A program made the position numbers and the translations under genes. Below, piece after piece: positions 17,671 to 34,377 of a DNA stretch of 64,000 nt. Below the pieces are notes generated by a model. It was given only the letters and a program-made list of their open reading frames with translations. It did not search any database and was not told where the DNA came from. The number at the start of each line of letters is the position of its first letter. The stretch's first letter is position 1. Origin of the DNA: Hyphomicrobiales bacterium (GTDB lineage Bacteria; Pseudomonadota; Alphaproteobacteria; Rhizobiales; MH13); NCBI GenBank assembly GCA_017642935.1, contig JAEPOK010000001.1, forward strand, positions 62,001 through 126,000. Reading direction: 5' to 3'.

Positions 17671-19352
17671 CAGGCAGGGATGTTTTGGTCAGCAGCTTGA
17701 TCCAGCGCTTTCTTGTGCCCGTCGAACACGGTGACATGGCCGACCTTTTCGGCCTCTTCCATCTGCTCGTCTGTGAGTTGAACCGGTGCGCCACCACACG
17801 CCATCGCCTTGGCCGCCTCATGCATGGTGCTCGCCGGGCGATTGTGGTTGGTCTGCCATTCGATCTTGGAAGCGTCGAAACGCTTTTTGGTCGTATCGAA
17901 CTTGAAATCGACACCCTTTTTCGACTGCGGTCCCCAGTAATTGACGCGGCCAAGATCGTAGAAGGTGCGTTCAAACCCGGCCTTCAGGAAGGCTTTCAAG
18001 CAACCCAGCAGATATTTGCGACGCTGGCCCGTGCCCTTCCAAGGGTAAGAGAAGAAGGCTTTGTTCATGTAGAAGCGTCGGTAATTGTGCATCACACGGT
18101 CAAGCAGCGTGGCGCGATCCATCGCTTCGGGCTTCATGATGGGGGTCACGAAATTGTACTTGTCGAAGTCGAACACCTCGACCTTGTCGCCAAGCTCCTT
18201 GAAGAGATCGGAGAAGGGCCAGGGGGTGTACATCGCCCAGTTGGCGAGGTCCGGCTCCCAATCGCGGGCCATCTGATAGGTCTCTTCCAGCGTCTCGACC
18301 GTTTCGTTTTCCAGGCCGACGATGAACTGCGCTTCGGTCACGATACCGGCTTCGCGCAGCAGGCGGATGGCGCGTTTGTTCTCCTCGATCGTGGTTTCCT
18401 TGTTGAAGAGATCAAGCTTCAACTGCGCCGCTGCTTCGGTCCCAAGCGAGATGTGGACCAACCCTGCCTTGCGGTAGAAGGGCAACAGTTCCTCATCGCG
18501 TAGAATGTCAGTGACGCGGGTGTTGATGCCCCAAAGCACGTCCAGGTCGCGATCGATCAGCTCCTGGCAGAACTGGATGAACTTCTTGCGATTTATGGTG
18601 GGCTCTTCGTCGGCGAGGATGAAGAAGCCGATGTCGTGCTCTTTCACCAACACCTCGATCTCATCGACCACCTTTTTAGGATCGCGAATGCGGTAGTCGC
18701 GCCAGAACTTCCACTGCGAGCAGAAGGAGCAAGTGAACGGGCAGCCGCGTGCCATGTTGGGGATCGCGACACGCCGGTTCATTGGGATGTACATGTATTT
18801 GTCCCAGTCGAGGATCGACCAGTCCGGCGACAGCCCATCAATGTCTTTGACCGTCGGTGCGGCTGGTGTGGCCACGACCTGATCGCCGTCAAGATAGGCG
18901 ATGCCTTGGACCGCTTCGCGTGCGCCCGGCCAATTGCCTTGGTGAATGGTGGAAATGAGGTCGACGAAGATTTCTTCGCCCTCGCCGCGCACGATGCAAT
19001 CAATCCAGGGGGCTTCGGCCAGCACCTGTTGATACATGAACGTGGCATGGATGCCGCCGAGCACGGTCACGGCGTTCGGGTGCAGCTCTTTGGCAACCTG
19101 CAGGATGCCTTGAGCCTTGTAGATCGATGGGGTGATGGCGGTGCAACCGATGACATCGGGCTTTTCAGCGGCGATGGCATCACGAATGTCAGCATCGGAC
19201 ATTTTGTTTGTCATCGCATCGATGAAGGCGACGTCAGTATAGCCAGCCTTTTTCAGCGAGCCTGTGAGATAGGCAACCCATGCCGGTGGCCAATTGCCGG
19301 CAATTTCCGCGCCGCCCGAGTGGTAGTTAGGGTGGATGAGGAGAATGCGCAT
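17670..19352 (-). CDS. bchE: Mg-protoporphyrin IX monomethyl ester anaerobic cyclase
   Basis: B12-binding radical-SAM enzyme forming ring E with oxygen from water. A cobalamin-binding-like N-terminal domain ([22 protein letters not shown], residues 67-106) precedes the radical SAM motif C204-x3-C208-x2-C211 in CPFTCSFC. The length, 560 residues, is normal. Its presence together with acsF gives both oxygen-independent and oxygen-dependent routes. Upstream lie an exact PpsR palindrome and an overlapping FNR-type box. Confidence 0.96.
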   Translation of the reverse strand: MRILLIHPNYHSGGAEIAGNWPPAWVAYLTGSLKKAGYTDVAFIDAMTNKMSDADIRDAIAAEKPDVIGCTAITPSIYKAQGILQVAKELHPNAVTVLGGIHATFMYQQVLAEAPWIDCIVRGEGEEIFVDLISTIHQGNWPGAREAVQGIAYLDGDQVVATPAAPTVKDIDGLSPDWSILDWDKYMYIPMNRRVAIPNMARGCPFTCSFCSQWKFWRDYRIRDPKKVVDEIEVLVKEHDIGFFILADEEPTINRKKFIQFCQELIDRDLDVLWGINTRVTDILRDEELLPFYRKAGLVHISLGTEAAAQLKLDLFNKETTIEENKRAIRLLREAGIVTEAQFIVGLENETVETLEETYQMARDWEPDLANWAMYTPWPFSDLFKELGDKVEVFDFDKYNFVTPIMKPEAMDRATLLDRVMHNYRRFYMNKAFFSYPWKGTGQRRKYLLGCLKAFLKAGFERTFYDLGRVNYWGPQSKKGVDFKFDTTKKRFDASKIEWQTNHNRPASTMHEAAKAMACGGAPVQLTDEQMEEAEKVGHVTVFDGHKKALDQAADQNIPA

Positions 19353-19415
19353 GGCCGGCCCAGTTCTGTGATCGCGTCAGGCATCTGACTGATCGTCACA
19401 GTGAACAGCGATAAG

Positions 19416-19433
19416 TGTCCATTTTCGTTGACA
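19416..19433. promoter_or_regulatory. PpsR/CrtJ-type operator upstream of bchE
   Basis: TGTCCATTTTCGTTGACA is an exact TGT-N12-ACA palindrome, centred about 72 bases before the bchE start. Confidence 0.82.
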
Positions 19434-19441
19434 CGTATCAA
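19428..19441. promoter_or_regulatory. FNR/FnrL-type box upstream of bchE
   Basis: TTGACACGTATCAA keeps the TTGA-N6-TCAA core of the FNR consensus and overlaps the right half of the PpsR site by 6 bases. Anaerobic activation of bchE by FnrL is known in Rhodobacter; binding here is inferred. Confidence 0.7.
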
Positions 19442-19541
19442 ATGAAGGTCGGTTTGATCCGGTGTGCCCGCCGTTCTTGCTCTGTCCGGCGTTTTGGCGT
19501 CTCTTGACCAAAAGAGTTCTTCTTTTGTCCCAAGCGGTAGG

Positions 19542-19569
19542 AAAAAAGGCCGATGCGAAAGCACCGGCC
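19542..19569 (-). terminator. Rho-independent terminator of the cytochrome c gene
   Basis: Read on the minus strand, GGCCGGTGC-tttc-GCATCGGCC (one mismatch) is followed by TTTTTT, about 33 bases after the cytochrome stop codon. Confidence 0.88.
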
Positions 19570-19601
19570 AATTTCTCAAAAAACGATGTATAAGCAGATG
19601 C

Positions 19602-20078
19602 TTACATGTCGCCGCCATAGTGCTCTTCGAGCACAGGTGCCGGATCAACCTCGTTACCATCGGCGTCAAAGCCAGCGAGATATTTGATCACGTTCTGGAT
19701 CTGTGCTTCCTGGCGTAGACCTGCGAATGCCATGCGGGTCCGTGGCACCATGGCGCGCGGGTTTTCAAGGTATTCCGACATGATCGCAACGGTCCAAACG
19801 CCGCCTTGCTCTTCGCCAGCTTCGATGTGGGAGTCAGAATAGCGGAAGCCTTCAACTGAGCCCCAATCGCGACCGATGATGCCGTTGAGCGGTGGGCCGA
19901 CGCGCTGCATGGCGTTGGGACCGACCATGTGGCAAGCGGAGCACTGGCGGAAGACAGCCGCGCCGGCCTCTGCATCTGCGTCGATATAGGCTTGGGCATC
20001 CTGCGCAGAAGCAATGCTGGCGCCGCCAACCATGGTGCAGGCCGCCGCAGCGAGCGCAATCGCGAAACGTTTCATCAT
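19602..20078 (-). CDS. cycA: Class I cytochrome c (cytochrome c2/c550 type)
   Basis: A secreted c-type cytochrome of 158 residues: hydrophobic signal peptide ending near SIASAQ, haem site CSACH, VGPPLNGIIGR, and a distal methionine probably in RTRMAFAG. With no pufC, this is the best candidate in the window for the periplasmic electron donor to the reaction centre; cycA lies next to the PGC in Rhodobacter too. The start is chosen by the GGGAGAAAG site upstream. The gene name is given by position and class; other c550-type roles are possible. Confidence 0.8.
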   Translation of the reverse strand: MMKRFAIALAAAACTMVGGASIASAQDAQAYIDADAEAGAAVFRQCSACHMVGPNAMQRVGPPLNGIIGRDWGSVEGFRYSDSHIEAGEEQGGVWTVAIMSEYLENPRAMVPRTRMAFAGLRQEAQIQNVIKYLAGFDADGNEVDPAPVLEEHYGGDM

Positions 20079-20353
20079 TCTTTCTCCCTTGGCCATTGGG
20101 CCGTCATTGAAATGCCACTCCGCAGAAACACTGACGCGAGCTTGAAAGCCCTGTCAAGGCGGCGGGCGGCGAGACGTCGAATTGCAACGCAAACTTCTCT
20201 TTCCTCATCGAAAGATGGTTTCCGCGGGCTTTCCGCCGCACTCTTCTTCTACGTTTGGTGTGATGATTGGTTCAAGCAGAGCACAAAAACGTGCCTGCAA
20301 CATTGGGCGCAGTCGGCGACGGTCAAGGGCCGCCGACTGCTCGTGAGTCCGTG
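20079..20353. other. Gap between hemA and cytochrome c
   Basis: 275 bases with no supported gene. The hemA-proximal end has a perfect 10-bp inverted repeat (GCAGTCGGCG at 20309-20318, CGCCGACTGC at 20331-20340) that could end or protect the hemA transcript; no T-run follows. No PpsR or FNR palindrome was found before the cytochrome gene. Confidence 0.5.
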
Positions 20354-21706
20354 CTAGGCGACGGCCCGCGATAGAGCGCATTGCGACCAAAGATCGTTGA
20401 GCGCGCTCACGAGCTGGGCGATGTCACCGTCCGTGTGCAGTGGGCCTGGCGTGATGCGCAGGCGCTCGGTGCCCTTGGGGACCGTCGGATAGTTGATGGG
20501 CTGGATGTAAATTCCATACCGATCGAGAAGTACGTCGCTGATAAACTTACATTTTTTAGCGTCACCTACCATCACCGGAATGATATGGCTCGGGTTCGGC
20601 AGATGCGGGATGCCTTTGGCGTCCAGTGCCGCACGGACCTTAGCCACACGCTCTTTCTGCGCCTCGCGCTCCACCGAGCTTTCTTTCAAATGCTGAATGG
20701 AGGCGGTTGCACCGGCTGCGATGGATGGTGGAAGCGCGGTTGTGAAAATGAAGCCCGAGGAGAACGAGCGGACATAATCACAGAGCGCAGCTGAGGCCGC
20801 GATGTAGCCGCCCATGACGCCAAATGCCTTGCCAAGCGTGCCCTCAACAACGGTGATCCGGTCCATGACGCCGTCGCGTTCGGCAATGCCAGCACCGCGT
20901 GGCCCGTACATGCCAACCGCGTGGACTTCGTCCAGGTAGGTCATCGCGCCATGTTTTTCAGCCACTTCAACGATCTCGAGCATCGGCGCGATGTCGCCAT
21001 CCATCGAGTAGACCGACTCAAAGGCGACGATCTTCGGTCGGCCGGGTGCAATATCGGAAAGCTTGCGATCAAGATCCTCCGGATCATTGTGCTTCCAAAT
21101 CATCTTGTCGGCGCGCGAATGGCGAATGCCTTCGATCATGGAAGCGTGATTGAGTGCATCGGACAGAATCACGCAGTCGGGGATTGTCGACCCCAATGTA
21201 CCGAGGGATGCCCAGTTGGAAACATAGCCGGAGGTGAAGATCAGCGCGGCTTCTTTGCCATGAAGATCCGCCAATTCCTGCTCCAGGAGCACATGAAAAT
21301 GGTTGGTGCCGGAAATGTTGCGAGTGCCGCCTGCGCCTGCGCCACAGCGCTCAATCGCGCCGTGCATGGCATCGATCACACACTGCTCCTGGCCCATGCC
21401 GAGATAGTCGTTTGAGCACCAGACCGTGACATCGTGGATGCCATCCGCGGTGTGGCGTTTGGCTTTGGGAAATGCGCCCATCTTACGTTCCAAATGAGCG
21501 AAAACGCGGTAGTTACCATTGTCGCGCAAACCGTCCAGAGCGCCGTTGAAGAACGCTTCATAATCCATCTGCTCGTCATTGGCGGCGACGGGATGCTCGT
21601 GCGTTTCGGTGATCAGATTGCCGGCTGGGCAACGCTGAACAGATCTCAGACCATCGAACGGAACAGTGCCATTCTCATTGTCGTTGGGTGTGGGTGTGTC
21701 CGTCAT
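20354..21706 (-). other. hemA: 5-aminolevulinate synthase module with possible internal start
   Basis: An in-frame ATG at 21706 ([10 protein letters not shown]) is preceded by GGGGACACTTTACC, a possible ribosome binding site about 10 bases away; it would give a free HemA of 450 residues. The usual HemA start corresponds to MDYEAFF at 21568. The 46 residues between contain a Cys-Pro pair (RCPAGN, C26-P27 from the internal start), the form of a haem regulatory motif known from eukaryotic ALAS. Whether it binds haem here is not known. Confidence 0.65.
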
Positions 21707-22582
21707 GGTAAAGTGTCCCCGATTGGAATGCGCGTCGGAAAACGCGTCAGATGCGCGCCGTTGATCGGCTTTTTGCGTGATGGTTGAACGTTCAATGGAA
21801 GATTTCTCGGCCTCGCCAACTGAGTCCGGTAGGGGGCGCCGGAGATACCAGCGCCAGAGTTCCTCATCGCGCCAGGGCAGAACGAGAAACCAATGCTCGA
21901 TGACGCCAAGGGCAGCGAGTGTCGTGAGTAGAACAAAAGTCGTTTGGGTTGGCGGCACGGCGCCCAAGGCTTGTTGCGCCAGCCAGGCCGTGAGGAGCGT
22001 GCCTGCCGTCACCGAGAGCGGGAAAAGCAGGTTGAGTGCGCGATTGCGGAAATAGCTTTTCAGATGCTCCAGATGGCTGGGCAGAAACTCCTCGGTGATG
22101 TTCGGCACACCGAGGAAGATGTTGAACTTGGTGGAAAGGCGCATCGCCCAAAGGATCATGAAAGTCCAAAGCGCGGTCTGGTTGCCGGCCGTCCAAAGCG
22201 CTGCGACCAGCCCGACGACCGTCAGCGCGATGGCCAGTTCATGGTGGATCAGCGTCTGGGTGGCGTATCTGAACCGTTGCCAGCCCTTCGCATCCGATGG
22301 GCAGTCGGTGCGGCGCGGGCCGGTGATCGTTCCGGTCAGAAAGCTCACCTCGTGCCAACCCCAGAACGCCAGCCCCGCCGTGAAGGCGATAAAGGCGCCG
22401 CTGACGGTCATCACGTCGCGCGTTAGCCAGACGGCAACGATGGCAGCGATGCCAAAGAGGCTCGCCACCGCCATGGTTGCGCGTGGCGTGATACGCGGCA
22501 GCCGGTCGGCCAGCAGAATCACCCCGGTGGAAAACCACCAGAGGAACAGCGCAAATCCGATCGGGGCGAGCCAGCTGGTCAC
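20354..22582 (-). CDS. puhE-hemA: PuhE-HemA open frame: assembly protein PuhE joined to 5-aminolevulinate synthase
   Basis: One uninterrupted 742-residue frame. Residues 1-250 are PuhE (DUF3623): seven or so membrane segments, [30 protein letters not shown], and the end [10 protein letters not shown]. About 55 polar residues follow with no stop. From about 339 on it is a full class I ALA synthase: [41 protein letters not shown], and the PLP lysine in EGTLGKAFG. PuhE and hemA are usually adjacent but separate genes. Either a real fusion is made, or HemA starts at an internal ATG (21706). PuhE tunes bacteriochlorophyll synthesis; HemA makes 5-aminolevulinate from glycine and succinyl-CoA. It follows acsF by 10 bases. 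Confidence 0.88.
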   Translation of the reverse strand: MTSWLAPIGFALFLWWFSTGVILLADRLPRITPRATMAVASLFGIAAIVAVWLTRDVMTVSGAFIAFTAGLAFWGWHEVSFLTGTITGPRRTDCPSDAKGWQRFRYATQTLIHHELAIALTVVGLVAALWTAGNQTALWTFMILWAMRLSTKFNIFLGVPNITEEFLPSHLEHLKSYFRNRALNLLFPLSVTAGTLLTAWLAQQALGAVPPTQTTFVLLTTLAALGVIEHWFLVLPWRDEELWRWYLRRPLPDSVGEAEKSSIERSTITQKADQRRASDAFSDAHSNRGHFTMTDTPTPNDNENGTVPFDGLRSVQRCPAGNLITETHEHPVAANDEQMDYEAFFNGALDGLRDNGNYRVFAHLERKMGAFPKAKRHTADGIHDVTVWCSNDYLGMGQEQCVIDAMHGAIERCGAGAGGTRNISGTNHFHVLLEQELADLHGKEAALIFTSGYVSNWASLGTLGSTIPDCVILSDALNHASMIEGIRHSRADKMIWKHNDPEDLDRKLSDIAPGRPKIVAFESVYSMDGDIAPMLEIVEVAEKHGAMTYLDEVHAVGMYGPRGAGIAERDGVMDRITVVEGTLGKAFGVMGGYIAASAALCDYVRSFSSGFIFTTALPPSIAAGATASIQHLKESSVEREAQKERVAKVRAALDAKGIPHLPNPSHIIPVMVGDAKKCKFISDVLLDRYGIYIQPINYPTVPKGTERLRITPGPLHTDGDIAQLVSALNDLWSQCALSRAVA

Positions 22583-22592
22583 AGGTCTTGCA

Positions 22593-23699
22593 TCACCAGG
22601 TTGGTTGAAGCCGGCTGGTCGCCGGTATCGTATTGGGTTTGGTCTTCATGAAGTAGAGTCCGGCGAACGTGAGAAACGCGCTTGTGCCAAGGCCGAACTT
22701 GCGCAGCTTGCCACCAAGGCCGCCGGCACGATCAGCCTCGCCCATGGCTTGGTTGATCCGATTGAGCTTGCGCAGGCCCTCCAAAAACTTTGGATTGTCC
22801 AGATCAAGCAGAACCGGGAAGCACTGTTTGGTGATTTCGGTCGTCGTGCGGAACACCTGCATGTCGTATTCTTCGACATCCACCCCAAGGGCATTGTGAA
22901 ACGCCGGGCGGGCCTGGTCGCGCACATGCATGGTGCAGAAGACGGCGAGCAAGAAGAAGCGGATCCAAAGCTTGTTGCGGCCTTCCAGAAGCGTTGGGTT
23001 CGCACGCATCAAGAGCGAAAACGCTTCGCCGTGGCGGAACTCGTCGTTGCACCACTCTTCGAACCATTTGAAGATTGGGTGGAAGCGCTTGTCCGGATGC
23101 TTTTCCAGATGGCGGAAGATGGTGATGTAACGGGCGTAGCCGATCTTCTCTGACAGGTAGGTGGCGTAGAAAATGAACTTCGGCTGGAAATAGGTGTACT
23201 TCTTCGCCTTGGTCAGGAAGCCAAGGTTCACGCCAATGTCGAACTCTTTCAAAGCGTCGTTGATGAAGCCGGCGTGGCGGCTTTCATCGCGGGCCATCAG
23301 AGAGAAGAGCTCGCAGATTTCTTTGTTCTTGCCGCGCTTTTTCATCTCTTTGTAGAGCACGCAGCCGGAGAACTCGGCGGTTAAAGACGACACGAGGAAG
23401 TCGATGAATTCTTTTTTCAGCTCTGGATCGAGCGCATCGATGTCGATGTGATCCCAATCTTCGTTGCGTTTGAAATGACCCTTGTTGGGGTCATCGCGCA
23501 TTTCCTGGATCAGCGCGTCCCACTCTTCGCGCACCAAGGTCACATCGACTTTATCGAGCTTGTCGAAGTCGGTGGTGTAGAAGCGCGGATCGAGCAGGGT
23601 GGTTTCCTGCGCCATGCGCGTGGTTTCGTTGATCGGCGCGCGCGCTTTCACATCGGATGTGACGGGCGTGCCTTCTTTGACGGGTGAATGGACGTTCAT
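22593..23699 (-). CDS. acsF: Mg-protoporphyrin IX monomethyl ester oxidative (aerobic) cyclase
   Basis: Di-iron oxygenase forming ring E with O2. Ferritin-like metal motifs: E109 in AEFSG, E139-x2-H142 in ARDESRHAG, and E220-x2-H223 in [10 protein letters not shown]. The length is 368 residues. The start at 23699 ([10 protein letters not shown]) is chosen because it overlaps the puhD stop (ATGA); the frame is open 29 codons further but inside puhD. It complements bchE, so both cyclases are encoded. Confidence 0.96.
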   Translation of the reverse strand: MNVHSPVKEGTPVTSDVKARAPINETTRMAQETTLLDPRFYTTDFDKLDKVDVTLVREEWDALIQEMRDDPNKGHFKRNEDWDHIDIDALDPELKKEFIDFLVSSLTAEFSGCVLYKEMKKRGKNKEICELFSLMARDESRHAGFINDALKEFDIGVNLGFLTKAKKYTYFQPKFIFYATYLSEKIGYARYITIFRHLEKHPDKRFHPIFKWFEEWCNDEFRHGEAFSLLMRANPTLLEGRNKLWIRFFLLAVFCTMHVRDQARPAFHNALGVDVEEYDMQVFRTTTEITKQCFPVLLDLDNPKFLEGLRKLNRINQAMGEADRAGGLGGKLRKFGLGTSAFLTFAGLYFMKTKPNTIPATSRLQPTW

Positions 23700-23995
23700 A
23701 GCGCAGCCCTTTCTGAGAAGCTGAATTCGCAAAGTTCCATGAATTCGAAGTCGCCGGTCATCCGGGTCCAAGTGCGTTCCAACCAATGGGCGCGGCGCAC
23801 GGTGGCGGTGCGTTGCAGCACCACGCGTTCGCCATAAGGAACCTCGACCGGACGGCCATGGACGATGACTTCGTCACCAGGTGCGATGGCGATGTCGCCA
23901 TCCAATTCGACATAGGCGTGAAGGCTGTCGAAGGTGTTCTGCACATCGACAGTGCAGCCAACATCGAAGCTTTCGCGGCTGAACAGGCTGAACAT
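23696..23995 (-). CDS. puhD: PuhD, small conserved PGC protein
   Basis: A 99-residue protein: [53 protein letters not shown], and [18 protein letters not shown]. It lies between lhaA and acsF, the position of the conserved small gene called puhD in several PGCs. It has no membrane segment, and the beta-rich pattern suggests a small barrel; function unknown. TGGGAGGA precedes the ATG. The longer open frame in this phase upstream overlaps lhaA and is not coding. Confidence 0.8.
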   Translation of the reverse strand: MFSLFSRESFDVGCTVDVQNTFDSLHAYVELDGDIAIAPGDEVIVHGRPVEVPYGERVVLQRTATVRRAHWLERTWTRMTGDFEFMELCEFSFSERAAL

Positions 23996-24018
23996 TGGCA
24001 AGTCCTCCCTTAGCCCCG

Positions 24019-25470
24019 TTATCCGGGGAATTCGGCAAGGCCAAAGCCCTGCCTGTTGGTGGTGGTGTCCGTGGCGCGTCGCTGTGCGCCGACAAGCGGG
24101 CCCAAAACGATGAGCGTTGCGAAGAGCAGTCCGATTTCCAGGTGGTAGACAGCCCCATAACCAAAGGCTGGATCGGTGATGACCCGGCCAAAAAGCCCCG
24201 AACTTCCCATGGCTGTGAAGAGGTCGCGCAGTGCGCCACCGGCCGCCAGGCCAAGGCCAGCCGCCGTTGCGTTGACGGCACCCCATGCGCCGAGCGCGAT
24301 ACCATTGGTAGAACGTCCGTCGGCTGTGGTTTTTGCCAGCTGCATGGTTGCGGTGAGTAGGCAGACGGCAAAAAGGCCGCTGCCAAACCCGATCATCGCG
24401 GTTGCGCCGCGGAACATGAAGGCGGATTGAAGTGGTGCTGACAACACAACGAGTGTGAAACCGACTACACCGATTACCGCGCCCAAACCGGCATAGCGGT
24501 AGGGGTCGCAATTGTTGCCCAGGCGCTGTGCTGCCAAGGCAAACCCAGCCAGTGTGCCACCGGCAAAGAGGGCCGTGAGCAGTGTCGTGGCGCTGACGGA
24601 CAGGCCAAGAACTTGCCCGCCATAGGGTTCCAGCAGGATATCCTGCATGGAAAACGCCAGTGTCCCCAAACCAACCGCCAACAACAAACGGCCGGTGCGG
24701 TTGGTGCTGGTGAAGGCGCGCCAGGCCTCTGAGAAGGTTGGCCGATCAAGGTGCGGCGCGGTGGCGGCTGGGTTGCGCGCCTCTTGTTTCCAGAGCGCCA
24801 CCATGTTGAGCACAATGGTGACGACCGCTGCGCCCTGGATGACTTGGATGAGCCGTTGGTGGCTGAAGTCAGCCAGGAGCCAGGAGAAGCCCAGCGCACC
24901 GATCACCATACCGATGAGCAACATAACGTAGAGCAGCGCGACAACGCGCGGGCGCGCCTCTTCTGGGGCCAGATCGGTCGCCAGTGCTAGCCCGGCGGTT
25001 TGCGTGGTGTGCAGGCCAAGGCCGATTAGCAGGAAGCCAAGGCCGGTGATGATGTGACCAAGGAAGAACGGCCCGCCACCGACGCTCATCAGCAGAATGG
25101 CCATCGGCATGATCGCCAGGCCGCCGAACTGAAAAATGGTGCCAAACCAGATGAAGGGCACACGCTTCCAGCCGAGCAGGGATTTATGGGTGTCGGACTT
25201 ATGCCCGATAAGCGCTCGCAGAGGCGCGAATAGCAAAGGCAGCGCCACCATGATGGAAACGAGCCAGGCCGGCACTGATAGTTCCAGGATCATCACACGG
25301 TTCAGCGTGCCGGTGATCAGCGTTACGGCCATTCCGACGGAAATCTGGAACAGCGCCAGGCGCAGCAAGCGGGGCAGCGGCAGTTCATCGGTTGCAGCAT
25401 CGGCAAACGGCAGGAATCGTGGCCCAATCTTGGTCCACTGATCTTTCAGCTGGGGCAGCCGTCTGCTCAC
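24019..25470 (-). CDS. lhaA: LhaA, LH1 assembly protein of the PucC/BCD transporter family
   Basis: A 483-residue MFS-fold membrane protein with about 12 segments. Signatures: GTLNRVMILELSVPAWLVS, PLRALIGHKSDTHKS, GWKRVPFIWFGTIFQFGG, FSMQDILLEPYGG and GAWGAVNATAAGLG. LhaA assists LH1 assembly and may hand over bacteriochlorophyll. The GTG start overlaps the bchM stop. In most clusters puhA follows; here puhD follows directly after 23 bases. Confidence 0.93.
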   Translation of the reverse strand: MSRRLPQLKDQWTKIGPRFLPFADAATDELPLPRLLRLALFQISVGMAVTLITGTLNRVMILELSVPAWLVSIMVALPLLFAPLRALIGHKSDTHKSLLGWKRVPFIWFGTIFQFGGLAIMPMAILLMSVGGGPFFLGHIITGLGFLLIGLGLHTTQTAGLALATDLAPEEARPRVVALLYVMLLIGMVIGALGFSWLLADFSHQRLIQVIQGAAVVTIVLNMVALWKQEARNPAATAPHLDRPTFSEAWRAFTSTNRTGRLLLAVGLGTLAFSMQDILLEPYGGQVLGLSVSATTLLTALFAGGTLAGFALAAQRLGNNCDPYRYAGLGAVIGVVGFTLVVLSAPLQSAFMFRGATAMIGFGSGLFAVCLLTATMQLAKTTADGRSTNGIALGAWGAVNATAAGLGLAAGGALRDLFTAMGSSGLFGRVITDPAFGYGAVYHLEIGLLFATLIVLGPLVGAQRRATDTTTNRQGFGLAEFPG

Positions 25471-26185
25471 GTGCGCGGCTCCGCTCTGGTGATCTGAAAC
25501 GCCTGGCTGGTATAGAAACCTGACGCGATGCGCTTGGTGTTGCCGGCTGCGAAATCGGGCATGCGTTCGGCGATCAGGCGGCGCAGCTTGTTCTCTGAAA
25601 TCGGCACGATGGCTGGCGAGCGGTCGCCGCGTGGGAAGAGTTTGCCGACTGTATGCATGGCCGCGAGCAGTGGGGTCTTTGGCGCGAATGTGAAAAGCAC
25701 CTGACCGTCGGTCCGCTCGGCCAAACGGGCTAATGCACCGACTTTGTCGCCAGCCTCGTAGTGGATGACAGAGTCCATCGCGACCACATGATCAAAGCGG
25801 CCGAAGTTCTCATCCAGCATGTCGCCGGCGTGCCACGTGATCGTGCCTGGAAGATTGTGCGGCATGCGCTCGCGGGCGACGTCCACCAGGTTGGGCGAAA
25901 GGTCCACCGCGACGACGTCGGCGCCACGTTTGGCGGCCTCCACCGCAAGGGCTCCGGTGCCGCAGCCAGCATCCAGCAGGCGTTGGCCGGACATGTCATC
26001 GGGCAACCAAGACAGGAGCGTGGCGCGCATGGCATCGCGGCCCGCGCGCACTGTCGCGCGAATGCCAGACACCGGCGCATCAGAAGTCAGACGCTCCCAG
26101 GTCTTGGCGGCTGTGCGGTCGAAATAGGCTTGGATCTCGCCGCGCCTAGTTTGATAGGTATCCATGGGATGAGCGGTTTCCTGCA

Positions 26186-26186
<1 letters not shown>
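25467..26186 (-). CDS. bchM: Mg-protoporphyrin IX methyltransferase
   Basis: SAM-dependent methylation of the ring-C propionate. SAM motif LLDAGCGTGALAVEAAKRG near residues 70-88, then VVAVDLSPNLVDVAR; C-terminal RIASGFYTSQAFQITRA is typical BchM/ChlM. The ATG at 26186 overlaps the bchL stop (TGATG); the preceding TTG is in frame but unlikely. 239 residues. Confidence 0.95.
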
Positions 26187-30880
<4,694 letters not shown>

Positions 30881-30906
<26 letters not shown>

Positions 30907-32482
30907 CGTAGAGCGTCTCCAAAGTGATCTGCGCAAGCCCGTGCTCGGCGGCGAATGTTTCCGTGTTGCGGCGCGCCTTTCCGCGCACGAAGAATGGAAT
31001 TTTCTTCAGTTCCTTTTCGGCTTCCGCCGTCCAGCCGGTTGGCATGTCGGCGGGGCTATCCATCAGCGTGTTGGCGGCGTCCTGAACAGGTGCCGCAGCA
31101 AGCGCTGTTTCAGGCTCTTGCGTGGTCCGAGATGGGGCGTGGCCATGGTGCGACGGGCCATTGGCATCAGAGAATTCGAAGTCATCGCGGAACATGCCCA
31201 GCAGATGTTCTTCCAGACCCATCACCAGCGGATGCACCCAGGTATCAAAGAGCACGTTGGCGCCTTCGAAACCCATTTGGGGGGAATAGCGTGCGGGGAA
31301 GTCTTGAACATGGACGGGAGCCGAGATCACCGCGCAGCCAATGCCCAAGCGCTTGGCGATGTGGCGTTCCATCTGCGTGCCGAGCACCAGTTCCGGTGTC
31401 GCCTCGATGATGGCCTGCTCAACCTCTAGATAATCGTCTGTGATTAGCGGCTCGACGCCATAGTCTTTGGCAGCAGCTCGGATGTCGCGGGCAAATTCGC
31501 GGCTGTAGGTGCCAAGGCCGACAACTTTGAAGCCCATTTCGCTTTCGGCCACCTTGGCAGCGGCCAGAGCGTGCGTGGCATCGCCAAAGATGAAGACGCG
31601 TTTGCCGGTCAAATAGGTGGAATCGATGGACCGGGAGTACCAGGGCAGGCGGCTTTGCTCGTTGGCGAGCAAAGCGTCGGCATCGTCGCCAATGATCTCA
31701 GCGACTTCAGCGATGAACGCTTTGGTGGCACCGACGCCGATGGGCACGGTCTTGGTCATCGGTTGGCCGAAAGCACGTTTCAGCCAGTCGGCGGCGGTCC
31801 GAGCGATTTCAGGATAAAGGACGACGTTGAAGTCAGCATCACCCAGATTGGCCAATTCAGCCGGGGTGCAATCGAGCGGTGCGACTACATTGACGTCGAT
31901 GCCGAGGCTGCCCAGCAGCTTTGTGATCTCGGTGACATCATCGCGGTGGCGGAAACCAAGTGCAGTCGGTCCAAGTATGTTCGCCGATGGGCGCTGGCCT
32001 TCGGGCCGTGGCGAGCGAGCAGTTCCTGGTTCCGGGGCCTGCGCACCGGCGATGCCGCGCACCAGTTGGTAGAAGGTTTCCGAGGCGCCCCAATTCTCCT
32101 TTTTGGAGTAGGAGGGCAGCTCCAGCGGAATCACCGGGATTGGTAGATCCATCGCCTTAGCTAGGCCACCTGGATCATCCTGGATGAGTTCGGCCGTGCA
32201 GCTTGCGCCGCAGATCATCGCTTGCGGCTGGAAGCGGGCATAGGCATCGCGTGCTGCGCTCTGGAATAGTTCGGCGGTGTCCTTGCCCAGATCACGGGCC
32301 TGGAAGGTTGTGTAGGTAACCGGCGGACGCTCTTTGCGCCGTTCGATCATCGTGAACAGCAGGTCCGCATAGGTGTCGCCCTGCGGGGCGTGCAGCACAT
32401 AGTGCAGACCCTTCATCGCGGTGGCGATGCGCATCGCGCCGACATGGGGCGGGCCTTCATAGGTCCAGACGGTGAGTTGCAT
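30881..32482 (-). CDS. bchB: Dark-operative protochlorophyllide reductase subunit B
   Basis: NifK-like subunit. D36 (in [10 protein letters not shown]), the unusual aspartate ligand of the NB cluster, is at the same position as in Rhodobacter Bch[14 protein letters not shown] follows. The C-terminal 50 residues ([21 protein letters not shown]) are the PCP_red domain. 533 residues; a 3-base gap to bchN upstream. Confidence 0.96.
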
Positions 32483-32485
32483 CGC

Positions 32486-34377
<1,892 letters not shown>

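Noticed and set aside
20105-20357. Plus-strand frame in the hemA-cytochrome gap
   Set aside because: Basic, low-quality composition, no ribosome binding site, and no recognisable domain.
23996-24511. Longer version of puhD starting near 24511
   Set aside because: The extra sequence overlaps lhaA in another frame and has shadow composition; the ATG at 23995 has a good ribosome binding site.
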